Shown in pieces: positions 25,607 through 34,107 of a stretch of DNA of 64,000 bases; positions within the stretch are counted from its first letter, which is position 1; each line of letters starts with the position of its first letter. A program made the translations under genes and the position numbers. Origin of the DNA: an uncultured Flavobacteriales bacterium (GTDB lineage: Bacteria > Bacteroidota > Bacteroidia > Flavobacteriales_D > Sanyastnellaceae); contig CALJFZ010000009.1 in assembly GCA_938074325.1 (NCBI GenBank), forward strand, positions 49,666 to 113,665, in the 5' to 3' direction. The notes beneath the pieces are model-generated. The model had not been told where the DNA came from. It searched no databases and saw only the letters and a program-made list of their open reading frames with translations.

Positions 25607-26311
25607 ATGAGTGAAGCTACGCAACCTTCCATCCTGCTGTGTGAAGACGACCCCAACCTCGGACGCCTCCTCTCGGACTACCTGAAAGCCAAAGGATTCG
25701 AAACAACCTGGGCCAAAGACGGTGTGGAGGGAATCAAGGAATTCCACCGAGGGGCGTTTGACTTTGTAATTTTGGATGTCATGATGCCGCGCAAAGATGG
25801 ATTTCAAGTTGCAGAAGAGATCCGACAAGAAAGCCGGCACCTGCCCATCTTGTTCTTGACTGCGCGTTCCACCAACGAAGACACGCTCGAAGGGTTCAAA
25901 GTCGGCGCAGACGACTACATGACCAAGCCGTTCAGCATGGAAGAATTGTTGGTGCGCATCCAAGCCATCCTCCGCCGTGCTGCAGCCCTTCCGGACGAAG
26001 ACGAACAAGTGGGCGAAATCAAAATCGGTTCCTTTGGCTTTGATTACAATACCCAGATGCTCCGCCGCAATGGAGAGGAACAACGCCTGACCACCAAGGA
26101 GAATGAGCTGCTCTTCTTGCTTTGCAAGCACCGCAACAGCCTGCTCGAGCGTACGTATGCACTCAAATCCATCTGGGGCGACCCCAACTACTTCAATGGC
26201 CGATCCATGGACGTCTACATCGCGAAGCTCCGCCGCCACTTGAAGCCCGACGAAGCCATTCAAATTCTGAACGTTCACGGGAAAGGGTTCAAGATGATCA
26301 CCCCGGATTAA
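25607..26311 (+). CDS. OmpR-family response regulator
   Basis: 234 residues. The receiver domain has the acidic pocket (CEDD, 12-15) and the phosphoacceptor Asp57 in VILDVMMPRKDG; the switch Thr is in FLTARS and the Lys in DDYMTKPFS. The C-terminal winged helix (about 135-232) shows LTTKENELLFLLCKHRNSLL and SMDVYIAKLRRHLKPD, typical of OmpR/PhoB. It begins one base after the kinase stop codon, so the pair is co-transcribed. The DNA targets cannot be deduced here. Confidence 0.95.
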   Translation: MSEATQPSILLCEDDPNLGRLLSDYLKAKGFETTWAKDGVEGIKEFHRGAFDFVILDVMMPRKDGFQVAEEIRQESRHLPILFLTARSTNEDTLEGFKVGADDYMTKPFSMEELLVRIQAILRRAAALPDEDEQVGEIKIGSFGFDYNTQMLRRNGEEQRLTTKENELLFLLCKHRNSLLERTYALKSIWGDPNYFNGRSMDVYIAKLRRHLKPDEAIQILNVHGKGFKMITPD

Positions 26312-26356
26312 CAAAACGTGGCACGGTGTTGGCGTTAGAGTTTGAAACCCAACGCC

Positions 26357-27052
26357 ATGAAAAAACACCCCGCCCCCCGCAGACGGCTTGAACTCGGTTT
26401 CATTGCCTCATTGGCATTTGTTCTGGCTGCGTTCGAATGGACCGCCGTTGAATTTGACTCCTCCACGCAATGGGTGCATGCCCAGGGCATTGCCCTTGAA
26501 CCCGAGGTGGTTCCTCCCAGTGCACCGTCCAAGCCGAAGCCCCCTGTGCGGCCAATGAACATTGCACCGATCATCGATCCGGACCCTCCTGTGGGGCCGG
26601 ATCCGCTGCCGGACCCCGACCCAAGTGTTGACCCCCTCGCAGGCAAATTGCACACGTTTGACTTCGAAGAATTCGGTGACGGCGACGACGGCGAAATTGA
26701 AACGGTGCTCATTGCCGAACACATGCCGCATTTCGAAGACTGTTCGAATGTGCTCGACCGTTCGGATGAACGCTCCTGCACAGAGGGACAGATGATTCGG
26801 ATCATCCAATCCTGCGCAAAATTCCCTGCCATCCTTCGAGAGACGGGAGTAGGCGGCGTTGTTTACCTGCAATTCAACATCAACGAATTCGGCGAAGTAC
26901 AGGACGAAACCGTCCTCAAGCCTGCTCATCCCAAACTCAACGAAGCCGCACTGCGCGCCCTTCAGTGCATTCCAAAAATGGTCCCTGGAACCCAACAAGG
27001 TCGTCCTGTGCGGGTGACGTACACCATCCCCGTTCGGTTCACCGTTCGTTGA
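26357..27052 (+). CDS. TonB-family energy transducer-like protein
   Basis: 231 residues from ATG 26357. A basic N-terminus (MKKHPAPRRR) and one membrane segment (about 14-30) are followed by a Pro-rich periplasmic linker (PSAPSKPKPPVRP and DPDPPVGPDPLPDPDP) and a C-terminal TonB domain with GGVVYLQFNINEFGEVQDET, AALRALQCIPKM and VRVTYTIPVRF. TonB proteins couple the proton gradient to outer-membrane receptors. The Cys pairs in the C-terminal half (about C132, C148, C159) are unusual for E. coli TonB but occur in Bacteroidota. No exbB or exbD is adjacent. It follows the response regulator gene by 45 bases. Confidence 0.85.
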   Translation: MKKHPAPRRRLELGFIASLAFVLAAFEWTAVEFDSSTQWVHAQGIALEPEVVPPSAPSKPKPPVRPMNIAPIIDPDPPVGPDPLPDPDPSVDPLAGKLHTFDFEEFGDGDDGEIETVLIAEHMPHFEDCSNVLDRSDERSCTEGQMIRIIQSCAKFPAILRETGVGGVVYLQFNINEFGEVQDETVLKPAHPKLNEAALRALQCIPKMVPGTQQGRPVRVTYTIPVRFTVR

Positions 27053-27078
27053 CTCCTGCGAAGCAGCAGTGAAATCCG

Positions 27079-27109
27079 TTGGGTTTAAGCGAATGAAACA
27101 CTACCTTTG
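27079..27109 (+). promoter_or_regulatory. Promoter of prs
   Basis: TTG at 27079-27081, a 20-base spacer, then TACCTTTG at 27102-27109. This is one of the clearest full Bacteroidota sigma-A promoters in the window. The ATG at 27143 is 34 bases downstream. Confidence 0.7.
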
Positions 27110-27142
27110 CACGCCCTATAACGCATTGCATCCGTGTCTTCT

Positions 27143-28075
27143 ATGCTCAAAATCCTCGCTGGCTCAGCATCCCAATCCTTCGGCCAAAAAGTAGCTGAAT
27201 CTTTCGGGGGTGAATTGGTACCTGTAAAAACCACGCGATTCAGCGACGGTGAATTCACTGTGAGCATCGAAGAAACCATTCGCGGCCAAGAGGTTGCCAT
27301 CGTGCAATCGACCTTTCCGCCGACGGACAACTTGATGGAGCTTTTGCTCCTGATTGACGCCGCCAAGCGTGCGAGCGCGAAACGCATCATCGCGGTCATT
27401 CCGTACTTCGGCTTTGCCCGCCAGGACCGCAAGGACAAACCCCGCGTTGCCATCGGAGCCAAGTTGGTTGCCAACTTGCTCACGGCTGCAGGCATTGACC
27501 GCCTGATCACGATGGATCTGCATGCGGACCAAATCCAAGGATTCTTCGAGATTCCTGTCGACCACTTATACGCGAGCTCGTTGTTCATTCCCTACCTGGA
27601 AACACTGGACCGAGAAAATTTGTGCATTGCCACCCCGGATACAGGTGGAACAAAACGTGCGAACTCCTATGCCAAGCACCTCGGCGTGGATATGGCCATT
27701 TGCTACAAGCAGCGAAAAGTAGCAAATCAGATTGAGAGCATGACTGTCATCGGGGATGTAGAAGGGAAAGACGTGGTCATCGTGGACGACATGTGCGACA
27801 CCGCTGGGACCCTCACCAAAGCCGCAGCTTTGATGATGGAGCACGGAGCCAAGTCGGTTCGTGCCTTGTGTACGCACCCTGTTCTCAGTGGACCCGCATA
27901 CGAACGCATCGCAGATTCCGTATTGACAGAATTTGTTGTGACCAACAGCATCCCGCTGAATACCGAGAAAAACACAGACAAAATCAAGGTCCTTTCGGTC
28001 CATGAAATGTTTGCCAAGACTTTAACCTGTCTGGTGGAAAACCGTTCCATCAGCGACACTTTACTAATTCATTAA
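27143..28075 (+). CDS. prs: Ribose-phosphate pyrophosphokinase
   Basis: 310 residues. Makes PRPP from ribose-5-phosphate and ATP for purine, pyrimidine, NAD, His and Trp synthesis. Conserved blocks: FSDGEF, the flexible loop and ATP region YFGFARQDRKDKPRVAIGAK, the DLHADQIQGFF loop, and the PRPP-binding signature VIVDDMCDTAGTLTKAA. The length is standard. I choose ATG 27143 (MLKILAGS); a GTG three codons upstream is in frame. First gene of the prs-rplY-pth operon; rplY starts two bases after the stop. Confidence 0.96.
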   Translation: MLKILAGSASQSFGQKVAESFGGELVPVKTTRFSDGEFTVSIEETIRGQEVAIVQSTFPPTDNLMELLLLIDAAKRASAKRIIAVIPYFGFARQDRKDKPRVAIGAKLVANLLTAAGIDRLITMDLHADQIQGFFEIPVDHLYASSLFIPYLETLDRENLCIATPDTGGTKRANSYAKHLGVDMAICYKQRKVANQIESMTVIGDVEGKDVVIVDDMCDTAGTLTKAAALMMEHGAKSVRALCTHPVLSGPAYERIADSVLTEFVVTNSIPLNTEKNTDKIKVLSVHEMFAKTLTCLVENRSISDTLLIH

Positions 28076-28077
28076 TC

Positions 28078-28701
28078 ATGAAAACTGCATCATTGAGCGG
28101 CTCCCCACGCGGGAGCGTAGGAAAGAAAGATGCGAACCAACTCCGCAAGGACAACCGCGTACCGGGTGTTCTCTACGGCGGCGGTGAGCAAAAGCACTTT
28201 TCTGTCAAAGAGCTGGACATCTCCAAGCTCGTAGTCAACCCGGATATTTTCCGGATCAACTTGGACATCGACGGCGAAAGCTTCGATTGCATCATCCAAG
28301 AAGTCCAATTCCATCCCGTAACGGACCGCATCGTACACCTCGACTTGCTCCAGGTTGTTCCAGGAAAGCCCGTACGGGTCGACTTGCCATTGCGCACGAC
28401 GGGAACTGCAGTGGGTGTAATTGCCGGTGGTCGACTCTCCATGTTGTTCCGTCGCGTTGCTGTTCGTGGTTTGGCTGACGACCTCCCTGAATTCATCACC
28501 ATCGACGTAAGCGACTTGCAAATCGGCGATAACGTTCGCGTAAAGGACATCGAGGTGCCAAACTGCACAGTCCTTTTGAATGATTCTACGTTGCTCGCTG
28601 CTGTGAAGCGCACACGTGCTGCCATGTCTGCTGCTAGCGAAGAAGAAGATGGTGACGGCGAGGCTTCAGCTGAAGGCGGCGAAGAAGCAGCTGCTGAATA
28701 A
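28078..28701 (+). CDS. rplY: 50S ribosomal protein L25, Ctc form
   Basis: 207 residues. Binds 5S rRNA. The N-terminal L25 domain (RGSVGKKDANQLRKDNRVPG then VLYGGGEQKHFSVKELD) is followed by the C-terminal TL5/Ctc beta domain (IVHLDLLQVVPGKPVRVDLP and LADDLPEFITIDVSDLQIGD). The last 25 residues are an acidic tail rich in Glu and Ala, common in Bacteroidota. Lies between prs and pth, the standard order for the phylum. Confidence 0.95.
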   Translation: MKTASLSGSPRGSVGKKDANQLRKDNRVPGVLYGGGEQKHFSVKELDISKLVVNPDIFRINLDIDGESFDCIIQEVQFHPVTDRIVHLDLLQVVPGKPVRVDLPLRTTGTAVGVIAGGRLSMLFRRVAVRGLADDLPEFITIDVSDLQIGDNVRVKDIEVPNCTVLLNDSTLLAAVKRTRAAMSAASEEEDGDGEASAEGGEEAAAE

Positions 28702-28737
28702 ACCCGTTTCCAGCACGGAAACGCAACCTAAAAACGG

Positions 28738-29301
28738 ATGAAGTTCCTCATCGTCGGACTGGGTAACCCCGGAAGCGAATATGAGGACACCCGACACAAC
28801 ATCGGGTTCAAGGTGGTGGACACCATCGCACGAAACGGCGAATCCTCGTTCGAGGTCAGTCGGCACGGCGAGGTGTCCACCGTCCGTTTTAAGGGCAGGA
28901 CCTTGATCCTGCTCAAACCCTCCACCTATATGAACCTGAGCGGAAAAGCGGTTCGGTACTGGATGGAGTCCGAAAAAATCCCCCTCGATCGGGTACTCAT
29001 CATTACCGACGACCTTGCCCTGCCATTTGGCACATTGCGCATGCGAGCCAAAGGAAGCGGTGGTGGCCACAACGGCCTAGGCAACATCGAGAACGTCCTC
29101 AACACCTCGAAGTACCCGCGGCTGCGGTTCGGCATTGGAAATGACTTCCACAAAGGCCAACAAGTCGACTTCGTTTTGGGCAAGTGGACTTCGGAAGAAG
29201 AGGGTGCCTTGGCAGAGCGTCTTACGCGTTGCGAAAAAGCCGTCCAATCGTTCGCTGCCATCGGATTGGAACGAACGATGAACCACTTCAACAATACGTG
29301 A
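28738..29301 (+). CDS. pth: Peptidyl-tRNA hydrolase
   Basis: 187 residues. Releases peptides from prematurely dropped peptidyl-tRNA. GLGNPGSEYEDTRHNIGF contains the catalytic His20; LLKPSTYMNLSG, the DDLALPFG Asp and GSGGGHNGLGNI are the other active-site regions. Length is standard. Third gene of the prs-rplY-pth operon. Its stop codon abuts the stop of the convergent nadD gene with no base between. Confidence 0.96.
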   Translation: MKFLIVGLGNPGSEYEDTRHNIGFKVVDTIARNGESSFEVSRHGEVSTVRFKGRTLILLKPSTYMNLSGKAVRYWMESEKIPLDRVLIITDDLALPFGTLRMRAKGSGGGHNGLGNIENVLNTSKYPRLRFGIGNDFHKGQQVDFVLGKWTSEEEGALAERLTRCEKAVQSFAAIGLERTMNHFNNT

Positions 29302-29928
29302 TCACTCGTACAAGTGGTTGTTGCTGATGTAATTCAGCACCTTGTCATGCAGCAGGTACCGAATGTCCTTGTTGTGGTTGATGGCATCCCTCAGGTAGGT
29401 CGAAGAAATGCTGATCATGGGGGCGTCACACCATTGGATGTTCGCGTGTGAACGCGGGACCACATCCGAAGGTGATTTCGGTGCTGGAACCGGTGCCGGA
29501 GCATCGGAGGTTCTGCGAGGATACACGAGGATGCGGTGATTTTCGACCAATTCCCAATGGGCCTGCCACGTGTGCAGGCGGTCGAAATTGTCTTCACCGA
29601 TGATGATGCTGAACGTGGCTTCGGGATGTGCTTCACGCAGGTGCCGCATGGTGGCCGCAGTGAAGTTGGGCTGAGGCAAGTCAAATTCGACGTCGCTTCC
29701 CTTCAGTTTTTCGTTTTCTGAAACCGCGAGGTGCACCATCTGCAAGCGATGCGCTTGGCCCATCAACTCGCGAGGATTCTTGTGAGGGTTGTGGGGAGTG
29801 ACGACCAACCAGACTTCATCGAGGTCCGTGTAATGCGCCATGTGATTGGCGATAACTAGGTGCCCCAAGTGGACGGGGTTGAATGTCCCGAAGTACAATC
29901 CGATGTTTCCCGTCACCTTCTCATTCAT
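29302..29928 (-). CDS. nadD: Nicotinate-nucleotide adenylyltransferase
   Basis: 208 residues. Adenylates nicotinate mononucleotide in NAD synthesis. The nucleotidyltransferase motif GTFNPVHLGH is at 14-23 and the second signature is SISSTYLRDAI near the C-terminus; the IIGEDNFDRLHTW block in between is typical. The start ATG overlaps the gmk stop (ATGA), so the longer upstream frame is rejected. Last gene of the yicC-gmk-nadD operon. Confidence 0.95.
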   Translation of the reverse strand: MNEKVTGNIGLYFGTFNPVHLGHLVIANHMAHYTDLDEVWLVVTPHNPHKNPRELMGQAHRLQMVHLAVSENEKLKGSDVEFDLPQPNFTAATMRHLREAHPEATFSIIIGEDNFDRLHTWQAHWELVENHRILVYPRRTSDAPAPVPAPKSPSDVVPRSHANIQWCDAPMISISSTYLRDAINHNKDIRYLLHDKVLNYISNNHLYE

Positions 29929-30515
29929 GCTTGTGCAGTGTTGGTATACGCTGTCAGCCATTGCAAGGCCTCTTCGCAAGCTGCATCCAGGTCATCGTTG
30001 ATCAGCACCCGATCGAAGTGAACGCTCTGTTCTAATTCCCACCCGGCTTTGGCCATTCGCTCATCGATGCGTTCGGGGGCATCCGTGCCGCGGCTCTCCA
30101 ACCGATGACGAAGCACCTCCAGCGATGGCGGTTGGATGAAAACGGCGAGGGCACGGTCGCCGAGCGCCTTTTTCAGGTTGGTGCCTCCAACGACATCCAC
30201 GTCAAATAAAACGGTTTTGCCTTCGGACCAGAGGCGTTCCAATTCAGCGTGCAGCGTCCCGTAAAATTTGCCGGGATATACTTCTTCCCACTCCAACAAC
30301 GCCCCTGTATTTATGCGCTCTCTGAAAGCAGATTCTGTCAGAAAATGGTAATCCACGCCATCGACTTCTTTCCCTCGAGGCGGCCGTGTCGTCGCGCTGA
30401 TGCTAAATGCCAAATTCAGTTCCGAATGGTCCAGCAAATGGCGAACAATCGTCGTCTTGCCCGCTCCTGAGGGGGCCGAAAAAATCACCGCCTTGCCAGT
30501 GGAATCAGAGGGCAT
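29925..30515 (-). CDS. gmk: Guanylate kinase
   Basis: 196 residues. Phosphorylates GMP to GDP. The P-loop APSGAGKTT lies near the N-terminus; the GMP-binding segment reads SISATTRPPRGKEVDGVDYHF; VLFDVDVVGGTNLKKAL and the lid with RLESRGTDAPERIDERMAKA follow. All positions fit the bacterial Gmk family. It starts 11 bases inside the end of yicC and overlaps nadD by an ATGA, so the three genes are tightly coupled. Confidence 0.96.
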   Translation of the reverse strand: MPSDSTGKAVIFSAPSGAGKTTIVRHLLDHSELNLAFSISATTRPPRGKEVDGVDYHFLTESAFRERINTGALLEWEEVYPGKFYGTLHAELERLWSEGKTVLFDVDVVGGTNLKKALGDRALAVFIQPPSLEVLRHRLESRGTDAPERIDERMAKAGWELEQSVHFDRVLINDDLDAACEEALQWLTAYTNTAQA

Positions 30516-31380
30516 TGAGCACTTGTTCTTTGATTTTTTCCAATTCGTCTTTCATCTGCACCACGATCCGCTGCATGTCTGCATCGTTGGCCTTGCTTCC
30601 AAGGGTGTTGATCTCGCGGCCAATCTCCTGTGCGATGAAGCCCAATTTTTTTCCCTGCGCCGGAGCCTGATTCATGACGTCGGTGAAGTGCTCACAATGC
30701 GCTTTCAAACGGACCAATTCTTCGGACACGTCGAGCTTCTCCATGTAAAAAAGCACCTCCTGCTCAAATCGGTTCTCGTCCAACCGGCCTCTGTCCTGGA
30801 GTTCGTTGAAATTCGTTTGAATACGTTCCCGGATCCGGTCTACGCGGGCCTGCAACAACGGCTCCACCTCTTCCTTCAAAGACTGGATCGAACGAATTCG
30901 CTCCGTGAAGTCGGCCTCCAACGACTTGCCCTCTTCTTCCCGGAAGGCGGTGAACTGCCTAATCGCCTCTTGTACCAAGGCTGCAATGGCCGTCCATTCC
31001 TCTTCATCGATCTCCTCGCTGGATTGCTGGATGACGTCCGGCAAGCGCATTGCCATCGCCAACAAAGCATTGTCCTGTGTCGGGTATCCATGCTCCTGTG
31101 CGATGCCCCCGAGGCGTTCGAGGTATGCTCCGATAAGCGGCTTATTCAATTCACGCGGCTCCGCACCTTCCACTGCGTACTGAATGCTCAAGTCGCATTT
31201 TCCACGGTGAATGGCAGCGCCAAGCGCCTTTCTCAACTCCATCTCTTTTGCTCGAAATGCCGAAGGCATGCGCACGCTGAGGTCCAATTGCTTGCCATTG
31301 AGTGACCGCAATTCGGCCGTGTACCGACGGGAACCGATGCGCGCTGTGGCCTTGCCATAGCCGGTCATGGAATGAATCAT
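30505..31380 (-). CDS. yicC: YicC-family protein
   Basis: 291 residues. It starts MIHSMTGYGKATARIGSRRY, the family signature, and ends with the DUF1732 C-terminal signature (KLGFIAQEIGREINTLGSKA then NDADMQRIVVQMKDELEKI). YicC proteins are endoribonuclease-like or RNA-decay-associated factors; E. coli YicC is reported to promote degradation of the RyhB small RNA. I start at ATG 31380, because the longer GTG frame would run through the -7 box TATCTTTG at 31396-31403. First gene of the yicC-gmk-nadD operon. Confidence 0.93.
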   Translation of the reverse strand: MIHSMTGYGKATARIGSRRYTAELRSLNGKQLDLSVRMPSAFRAKEMELRKALGAAIHRGKCDLSIQYAVEGAEPRELNKPLIGAYLERLGGIAQEHGYPTQDNALLAMAMRLPDVIQQSSEEIDEEEWTAIAALVQEAIRQFTAFREEEGKSLEADFTERIRSIQSLKEEVEPLLQARVDRIRERIQTNFNELQDRGRLDENRFEQEVLFYMEKLDVSEELVRLKAHCEHFTDVMNQAPAQGKKLGFIAQEIGREINTLGSKANDADMQRIVVQMKDELEKIKEQVLNAL

Positions 31381-31395
31381 GAGAGGGATTTTGAA

Positions 31396-31439
31396 CAAAG
31401 ATAAGTACACGCGGTAAGGTTAGAGGGACCGTACCTTTG
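31396..31439. promoter_or_regulatory. Divergent -7 boxes of yicC and the prenyl synthase gene
   Basis: Minus strand TATCTTTG (31396-31403) for yicC, 15 bases before its ATG. Plus strand TACCTTTG (31432-31439) for the prenyl synthase, with only CACC before the ATG at 31444, so that mRNA would be essentially leaderless. Confidence 0.65.
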
Positions 31440-31443
31440 CACC

Positions 31444-32442
31444 ATGAGCCGTACTGAGCGCATCCAAGCACCTGTCAAGAATGAATTGGCCGAATTCCAA
31501 AGCCATTTCAAATCAGCGATGCGCACCGATGTGGCCCTGCTTGACCGCATCATGCGCTACATCATCAAGCGCAAGGGAAAGCAGATGCGGCCGTTGTTCG
31601 TGTTTTTGTCAGCGCAAACCGTAGCCGGCGAGCAACCGAAACTGGGGGAACGCAGCCACATCGCCGCCTCCCTCATCGAATTGCTCCATACGGCTACGCT
31701 CGTGCACGACGATGTGGTGGATGAGAGCCCCATGCGCCGCGGGTTTTTCTCCATTCAAGCACTTTGGAAGAAGAAGGTGGCGGTTTTGGTTGGGGATTAT
31801 CTGCTGTCCCGTGGCTTATTGATGGCAGTGGACAAAGAGGCGTACGACCTGCTCAAAATCACCTCCGAAGCGGTTCGATTGATGAGCGAGGGGGAGCTGT
31901 TGCAGATTGAAAAAGCCCGTCGTTTGGACATCACCGAAGAGGTGTACTTCGACATCATTCAGCGGAAAACCGCCTCGCTGATCGCGGCTTGCTGTGCCTG
32001 CGGTGCGGCCTCCGTTCGCCCCATGAACGAAGGGAACGAAGACGACGTGGAACGCATGCGCAAGTTCGGGGAGCTGGTCGGATTGGCTTTCCAAATCAAG
32101 GATGATTTGTTGGACCTAGGCGAAGGCGAACGCATTGGAAAGCCCACAGGCGGCGACATCCGGGAACGCAAAATGACGTTGCCCCTGATCCATACGTTGC
32201 AGGTGGCTTCAGCATCGGAACGGCGTAGGTTAATCCGGCTGGTCAAGTACCGAAACAATGACAACGCGGCCGTGCAGGAAGTCATGGATGCCATCATACA
32301 GGGTCCCGGAATGGAGTATGCCCGAGCGAAAATGAGGCACCTCGCCGCAGAAGCCATTGCGTTGTTGGATGTGTATCCCGATACAGAAGCCAAAACAGCT
32401 CTTGTGGATTTGGTCGAATACACCATGGACCGCAAGCGATGA
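31444..32442 (+). CDS. Polyprenyl diphosphate synthase (IspB-like)
   Basis: 332 residues. Elongates allylic diphosphates with isopentenyl diphosphate to make long trans prenyl chains, in Bacteroidota usually for the menaquinone side chain. The first Asp-rich motif is LVHDDVVDE (DDVVD, 89-93) followed by RRG, and the second is IKDDLLD (DDLLD, 220-224). KGKQMRPLFVFLSA and GELLQIEKAR are also conserved. Product length cannot be read reliably from the sequence. The next gene starts within its stop codon (ATGA). Confidence 0.93.
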   Translation: MSRTERIQAPVKNELAEFQSHFKSAMRTDVALLDRIMRYIIKRKGKQMRPLFVFLSAQTVAGEQPKLGERSHIAASLIELLHTATLVHDDVVDESPMRRGFFSIQALWKKKVAVLVGDYLLSRGLLMAVDKEAYDLLKITSEAVRLMSEGELLQIEKARRLDITEEVYFDIIQRKTASLIAACCACGAASVRPMNEGNEDDVERMRKFGELVGLAFQIKDDLLDLGEGERIGKPTGGDIRERKMTLPLIHTLQVASASERRRLIRLVKYRNNDNAAVQEVMDAIIQGPGMEYARAKMRHLAAEAIALLDVYPDTEAKTALVDLVEYTMDRKR

Positions 32443-32873
32443 AGTACCCCCTTGCAATGGGTGTGGGGATGGCCATTGTTGGTCTGCATGCGTGCAACGC
32501 GGTGGACGAATCTGGCAACGTGGTCGATCGCTGGCCCAACGGTCAGCCCAAGAAGGAAGCAACCGTGGTAGACGGCGACACAGTAAAAATCGCTGTGTAT
32601 GACGAATCCGGTCGTTTGTCCAAAGTTTCGCGGTGGTCGGAAGGTCAGCGCCACGGAAAATGGGAAGCCTTCTACCCCGACGGCACCCCGTGGTCCGTCC
32701 ACCACTACCAGAACGGTGTACAGGTAGGGCCCTATCAAACATGGCATCCCAACGGAACGCCCTTCATCACCGGGCAATACGACGACCGTGGAACGGCCAC
32801 GGATACCTGGCGGTTTTTTGACGAAAGTGGAACCCTCATTCGAGAAGAAGAGGGGGGCTCCATTCACAATTAA
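32439..32873 (+). CDS. Lipoprotein with MORN-variant (YwqK-like) repeats
   Basis: 144 residues. Lipobox GLHAC with Cys19. From about 45 there are three or four MORN-like repeats, each of the form G..HGKWE.(Y/F)YP(D/N)G.P: EGQRHGKWEAFYPDGTPWSV, then NGVQVGPYQTWHPNGTPFIT, then a third with DTWRFFDESGTL. Such repeats occur in many Bacteroidota surface lipoproteins of unknown role; some are annotated as toxin-antitoxin YwqK, a label I do not adopt. Translationally coupled to the prenyl synthase. Confidence 0.8.
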   Translation: MKYPLAMGVGMAIVGLHACNAVDESGNVVDRWPNGQPKKEATVVDGDTVKIAVYDESGRLSKVSRWSEGQRHGKWEAFYPDGTPWSVHHYQNGVQVGPYQTWHPNGTPFITGQYDDRGTATDTWRFFDESGTLIREEEGGSIHN

Positions 32874-32922
32874 CCGTGAATAGCGAGCGGGTCTGAACCG
32901 CACGGCCAGCGCGACCTGGCGC

Positions 32923-32930
32923 TAATTTTG
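32923..32930 (+). promoter_or_regulatory. -7 box of the glucosaminidase gene
   Basis: TAATTTTG, an exact TAnnTTTG match, 16 bases before the ATG at 32947. No clear -33 element. Confidence 0.5.
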
Positions 32931-32946
32931 CATCCAGATTCGTCCC

Positions 32947-34041
32947 ATGAACAATGTGATGCCCCTTTCTTGGTCCAAATCCCTGTCCGCCTTGATCCTT
33001 TGGATGCTTGTTTGGATGGCCCTTGGCATGAGCTTTATTGCCAACGCCCAACCCCAAGCGCCAAGCGCCCCCGAGCAGTACATCGCCCAATGGAGCGAAG
33101 AAGCGGTTTACCAAATGGCGGTGCACGGCATTCCTGCCAGCATTACGTTGGCCCAAGGCATCCTCGAAAGCGGAAGCGGCCGCAGCGAGCTGGCCTCCAA
33201 ATCCAACAATCACTTCGGCATCAAATGCCACGGAGACTGGGGCGGGCAGCGGGTTTACCACGATGACGACCGCCGCGGTGAATGCTTTCGTTCTTATGAA
33301 AACGCTTCTGAAAGCTTCCACGACCACAGCGAATTCCTGAAGCGCAGTCGCTACGAGGAGCTTTTCTTACTGGAACCCACCGACTACGAACGCTGGGCAA
33401 AAGGATTGAAGAAATGCGGGTACGCCACCAACCCGAAATACGCGCGTTTGCTCATCGACCTCATCGAGCGGTACGGCCTCGACAAATTTGACGAACAAGG
33501 ATTGGCATTGAAGGCAGACCGCGAGGCTTTTGCTGCCGCAGAGACAGCCCAAGAAATCACACGAAACGAGGTGTTGGAAACGGTTCAAAGCAAGGACCTC
33601 CATCCGGCCAAGTCCAGTACCAATGTTGGCCGACGATCTGTGCAAGTGAGTGACAATTTCATCCAATACATTTTGGCGGAGCCAGGAGATTCGTACAGTG
33701 CATTGGCGAAAGAACTGGACATGATGCCGTGGCAATTGTATGCCTACAACGACGTCAACCGGAAAGAAGGCACATACGCTCCGAAAGCAGGCGAAGTCAT
33801 CTACCTTCAACCCAAGCGCAACCGAGGCCAAACCACCTGGTTGGAAATGCTGCCGGGCGAAAGCATCTGGGAAGCATCACAGCGCTGCGGCGTCAGTGTC
33901 AAAGCCATCGTCAGGAAAAACCGTCTCACCCCCGAATCCCCGCTCCCTCCGAACGGGAAATTATCGCTCCGGTGGCGCGTGACGGAAGAGGGCAAGTTGC
34001 CCGATTGGGTGCGCATGATTCGCGGGCCCAACACCGAGTAG
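32947..34041 (+). CDS. Glucosaminidase-domain protein with LysM
   Basis: 364 residues. Signal peptide to about 35 (cleavage near ANA-QPQ). Residues about 45-185 are a mannosyl-glycoprotein endo-beta-N-acetylglucosaminidase/FlgJ-type domain (PF01832): ITLAQGILESGSGRSELA carries the catalytic Glu, then SNNHFGIKCHGDWGG, FRSYENASESFHDHSEFL and YATNPKYARLLIDLIERYGL. C-terminal LysM-like units bind peptidoglycan: AEPGDSYSALAKELDMMPWQ and a second around PGESIWEASQRCGVSVKAIV. A periplasmic or outer-membrane cell-wall hydrolase. Confidence 0.92.
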   Translation: MNNVMPLSWSKSLSALILWMLVWMALGMSFIANAQPQAPSAPEQYIAQWSEEAVYQMAVHGIPASITLAQGILESGSGRSELASKSNNHFGIKCHGDWGGQRVYHDDDRRGECFRSYENASESFHDHSEFLKRSRYEELFLLEPTDYERWAKGLKKCGYATNPKYARLLIDLIERYGLDKFDEQGLALKADREAFAAAETAQEITRNEVLETVQSKDLHPAKSSTNVGRRSVQVSDNFIQYILAEPGDSYSALAKELDMMPWQLYAYNDVNRKEGTYAPKAGEVIYLQPKRNRGQTTWLEMLPGESIWEASQRCGVSVKAIVRKNRLTPESPLPPNGKLSLRWRVTEEGKLPDWVRMIRGPNTE

Positions 34042-34107
34042 CATCCGCTGGTTTCGGCACGGAATTTTGGTCGCAGGTGGCCTAACTTAGCGAGCAAACC
34101 CTCAGCC

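Noticed and set aside
32439..32873. Toxin-antitoxin interpretation of the MORN-like lipoprotein
   Set aside because: There is no toxin gene beside it; it is coupled to a prenyl synthase and has a lipobox, so an envelope protein is the simpler reading.
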